Below are positions 63,357 through 64,000 of a stretch of 64,000 nt of DNA, one piece after another. The notes under the pieces are model-generated. The model worked only from the letters and a program-made list of their open reading frames with translations, was not told where the DNA came from and did no database searches. Source of the DNA: Treponema socranskii subsp. buccale. GTDB taxonomy: Bacteria > Spirochaetota > Spirochaetia > Treponematales > Treponemataceae. The position numbers were made by a program, and so were the translations under genes. How positions within the stretch are numbered: the stretch's first letter is position 1; each line of letters begins with the position of its first letter. The stretch spans positions 992,001 to 1,056,000 of the forward strand of contig NZ_CP054258.1 in the NCBI RefSeq assembly GCF_024181585.1. Direction: 5' to 3'.

Positions 63357-64000
63357 ATGAATAGAAAACTCATTACATCGGCGCTTCCGTACGTCAACAA
63401 CGTTCCTCATCTCGGAAATCTCATTCAAATGCTTTCAGCCGACGTCTTTGCACGCTTTTGCAGAAGCAGGGGCTGCGATACGCTGTACATCTGCGGTACC
63501 GACGAATACGGCACGGCAACCGAGACGAAAGCGCTCGAAGAGGGCAAAACGCCGCGCGAACTCTGCGATCACTATTATAAACTGCACACGGAAATATACG
63601 ATTGGTTTCACATCGCTTTCGACAAATTCGGACGTACGTCGAACGAAGAGATCAAAGACGTTACGCAGGAAATTTTTAACAATCTCGATGCGAACGGCTT
63701 TATCAAAGAGCACGTGACAAAGCAGCTCTTTTGTCCGCACTGCAATATGTTTTTGGCCGACCGTTATGTGCGCGGCACCTGTCCCAAATGCGGAAGTGAA
63801 GACGCGAGAGGCGATCAGTGCGAAAACTGCGGCAGCCTCCTCGATCCGACCGATTTAATAAAAGCGAAATGCGCTACCTGCGGTTCTTCCCCCGAAGTGC
63901 GGGAGACGAAGCACTTGTACATCGATTTGCCTGCGATTGAGGGGCGGCTTGAAGCGTGGATGGAAAAGGCGAGCGTCGAAGGAAAGTGGAGCGCAAACGC
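63357..64000 (+). CDS. metG: Methionyl-tRNA synthetase, 5' part
   Basis: The gene is truncated by the window end after about 214 codons. ITSALPYVNNVPHLGN (residues about 6-21) contains the HIGH motif (HLGN). ICGTDEYGTATETKA (about 45-59) binds methionine and ATP. The connective insertion has two zinc knuckles, CPHC/CPKC (about 126-145) and CENC/CATC (about 156-175), as in class 1 MetG with four Cys pairs. The start codon is fixed by the N-terminal homology and the promoter directly ahead. Confidence 0.95.
   Translation, partial: MNRKLITSALPYVNNVPHLGNLIQMLSADVFARFCRSRGCDTLYICGTDEYGTATETKALEEGKTPRELCDHYYKLHTEIYDWFHIAFDKFGRTSNEEIKDVTQEIFNNLDANGFIKEHVTKQLFCPHCNMFLADRYVRGTCPKCGSEDARGDQCENCGSLLDPTDLIKAKCATCGSSPEVRETKHLYIDLPAIEGRLEAWMEKASVEGKWSAN

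Overview
The window is chromosomal DNA from a spirochaete, almost certainly a Treponema of the oral or animal-associated group with intermediate base composition (roughly half G+C by eye, far above T. denticola). The evidence is the tamB-bamA-skp-mutS order, which matches the Tp92 region of T. pallidum as I recall it, a BpuR-like (DUF3276) nucleic-acid-binding protein, BspA-type leucine-rich-repeat lipoproteins, and relaxed spirochaetal lipoboxes. Species cannot be fixed by reading alone. I see no rRNA, tRNA, CRISPR array, prophage or transposase gene.

Layout. 1-7.3 kb: the end of a phosphoribosyltransferase gene, a secreted beta-helix-like protein, rnhB, the BpuR-like gene, and a minus-strand operon tmk-hypothetical-aroB-cysteine desulfurase. 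7.4-17.5 kb: outer-membrane biogenesis (tamB, bamA, skp) followed by mutS. 17.5-19.9 kb: an LRR lipoprotein and a 7-bp tandem repeat downstream of a strong promoter. 19.9-27.2 kb: murD and murE flank a paired ABC exporter that has a promoter and a metal-repressor-like operator. 27.3-32.8 kb: an FGGY kinase with 6-phosphogluconate dehydrogenase, then hisH-hisF overlapping a DUF2156 gene. 32.9-38.4 kb: rpe, three envelope-associated genes (two with TPRs), recA, folK. 38.6-42.1 kb: a second LRR lipoprotein and an acyl-CoA synthetase.

42.1-55.7 kb is the main accessory block. It is a sugar-uptake and processing locus with an AGE-family 2-epimerase, a divergent AraC regulator, two complete substrate-binding-protein-plus-two-permease sets, a DUF5107/TPR protein, a NahK-like sugar-1-kinase and an FAD-dependent oxidoreductase. 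No transport ATPase is encoded, so a shared one elsewhere is implied. 55.8-64 kb: argS, a beta-hydroxyacid dehydrogenase, two A+T-rich hypothetical genes (one apparently frameshifted), a type-2 leuA behind a leader with an intrinsic terminator, and the start of metG.

The most interesting signals are non-coding. (i) At least six genes (murE, hisH, rpe, araC-type, argS, metG) have a -35/-10 pair placed so that transcription should begin 0-3 nt before the start codon, with no Shine-Dalgarno, which suggests leaderless mRNAs. (ii) A 21-nt sequence that includes the Shine-Dalgarno and follows a hairpin precedes three unrelated genes (bamA, acyl-CoA synthetase, NahK-like kinase). (iii) A heptamer array of about 14 copies lies at the predicted transcription start of an RNA that runs to an intrinsic terminator ahead of the LRR gene. 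(iv) A two-hairpin repeat occurs twice, and there are two hairpin-rich intergenic blocks.
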